A stretch of DNA of 13,843 nucleotides, from NCBI GenBank assembly GCA_964443025.1, contig CAYUEL010000055.1:1-13843 (forward strand), read 5' to 3'. Position 1 is the stretch's first letter, and the number at the start of each line of letters is the position of its first letter. Made by a program: the position numbers and the translations under genes. This stretch comes from JAJFKJ01 sp964443025. Its GTDB lineage: Bacteria > Pseudomonadota > Gammaproteobacteria > JABCZS01. This document shows positions 13,413 to 13,843 of this stretch, one piece after another. The notes below the pieces were generated by a model. That model was not told the DNA's origin. It searched no databases and saw only the letters and a list, made by a program, of their open reading frames with translations.

Positions 13413-13843
13413 ATGTCAGGAGTTGATTCAAAGCGCCTTGAGGCGCAGCTCGCATTCTTCCGTGAAATCGATAAGCTTAAACAAGTATTTAGACAGACCC
13501 TTCTTTTAGATGGTTCTCGTGTGGAAAATGATGCCGAACATTCGTGGCATTTGGCCATGATGGTGATGACATTCATCGATTATGCACCAACGCCCGATAT
13601 GGATGTGGCAAAGGTATTAAAATTAGTGATTCTGCATGATTTAATTGAAATCGATGCGGGTGATATTTATACCTACGATGATTACGACCCTGAAGAAAAA
13701 CGCCGTAAAGAACAAGCCGGCGCGGATCGTATCTTCAATATATTGCCTAAAAATCAAGCCGATGAAATGATGGCGCTTTGGCATGAATACGAAGATAAAA
13801 TCACACCCGAATCGTTATTTGCAAGTGCGATGGATAAACTGCA
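13413..13843 (+). CDS. HD-domain phosphohydrolase, YfbR/HDDC2-like (3' end outside window)
   Basis: Partial: 143 codons, reading off the right edge without a stop. Translation begins MSGVDSKRLEAQLAFFREID. The HD signature is present: RVENDAEHSWHLAMM (about residues 37-51) gives the first His, and LHDLIEIDAGDIYTYD gives the H-D pair. This spacing is that of the HD_3 group, which includes the 5'-deoxynucleotidase YfbR and HDDC2. These are metal-dependent nucleotide monophosphate phosphatases, so a nucleotide-pool role is likely but the substrate is not proven. The ATG at 13413 has AAGGA 8 nt upstream. The gene is separated from corB by 83 bp containing a candidate promoter. Confidence 0.88.
   Translation, partial: MSGVDSKRLEAQLAFFREIDKLKQVFRQTLLLDGSRVENDAEHSWHLAMMVMTFIDYAPTPDMDVAKVLKLVILHDLIEIDAGDIYTYDDYDPEEKRRKEQAGADRIFNILPKNQADEMMALWHEYEDKITPESLFASAMDKL

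Noticed and set aside
1..13843. Insertion sequence, integrase, tRNA attachment site or CRISPR array
   Set aside because: None found: no transposase-like product, no terminal inverted repeats at the accessory borders, no tRNA cloverleaf and no regularly spaced repeats.

Overview
This window looks like the chromosome of an AT-rich gammaproteobacterium. Core genes are laid out as in that class: ffh, rpsP and rimM on the minus strand, with ypjD and corB running the opposite way from ffh. The combination of an ordinary gamma backbone with unrecognised, AT-rich, effector-like membrane proteins suggests a host-associated lineage such as the Legionellales. That placement is inference, because no 16S or other diagnostic marker is present.

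Layout. Minus strand, right to left: ffh (9770-8418); a secreted PrcB-domain protein; a ThiF/MoeB-type E1-like enzyme fused to rhodanese; a membrane-anchored retropepsin-like protease; an inactive-transglutaminase/7TM protein; and a RimK-related ATP-grasp ligase (ending at 3657). These six genes are packed with 3-12 bp gaps or 11-17 bp overlaps and read as one operon. Next come three unrecognised genes (3584-2757, 2672-1848, 1751-525), each preceded by a 70-100 bp gap with its own candidate promoter. Then come rpsP (487-218) and the 5' part of rimM (211 to the window edge). Plus strand: an unrecognised 456-aa protein (9904-11274), the CcsA-like ypjD (11294-12058), corB (12055-13329, sharing ATGA with ypjD), and an HD-domain phosphohydrolase running off the right edge (from 13413).

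Main novelty. The three genes between the ATP-grasp ligase and rpsP form a paralogous family. They share a soluble module of about 75 residues (pattern TLxELxxxLxxGW, then a strand ending in IP, then a V/L-rich strand) and a C-terminal hairpin of two membrane segments with a conserved loop. The 408-aa member carries the module twice. The first two genes also share about 78% nucleotide identity over 170 bp and an almost identical promoter/leader (TTTACA-N18-TACGCT with a TG extension), so regulation was duplicated with the coding sequence. The 456-aa protein beside ffh has the same large-soluble-part plus C-terminal-hairpin plan. These genes interrupt two neighbourhoods that are normally tight, ffh-rpsP and ffh/ypjD. 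A candidate promoter inside the 3' end of the 408-aa gene could keep rpsP-rimM expressed.

The retropepsin, 7TM and ATP-grasp trio is a known conserved cluster thought to modify peptides or proteins by amide ligation and to process them at the membrane. It follows a sulfurtransferase-type E1 gene and a periplasmic PrcB-like gene in the ffh transcription unit. No tRNA, rRNA, CRISPR array, insertion sequence or integrase was seen.
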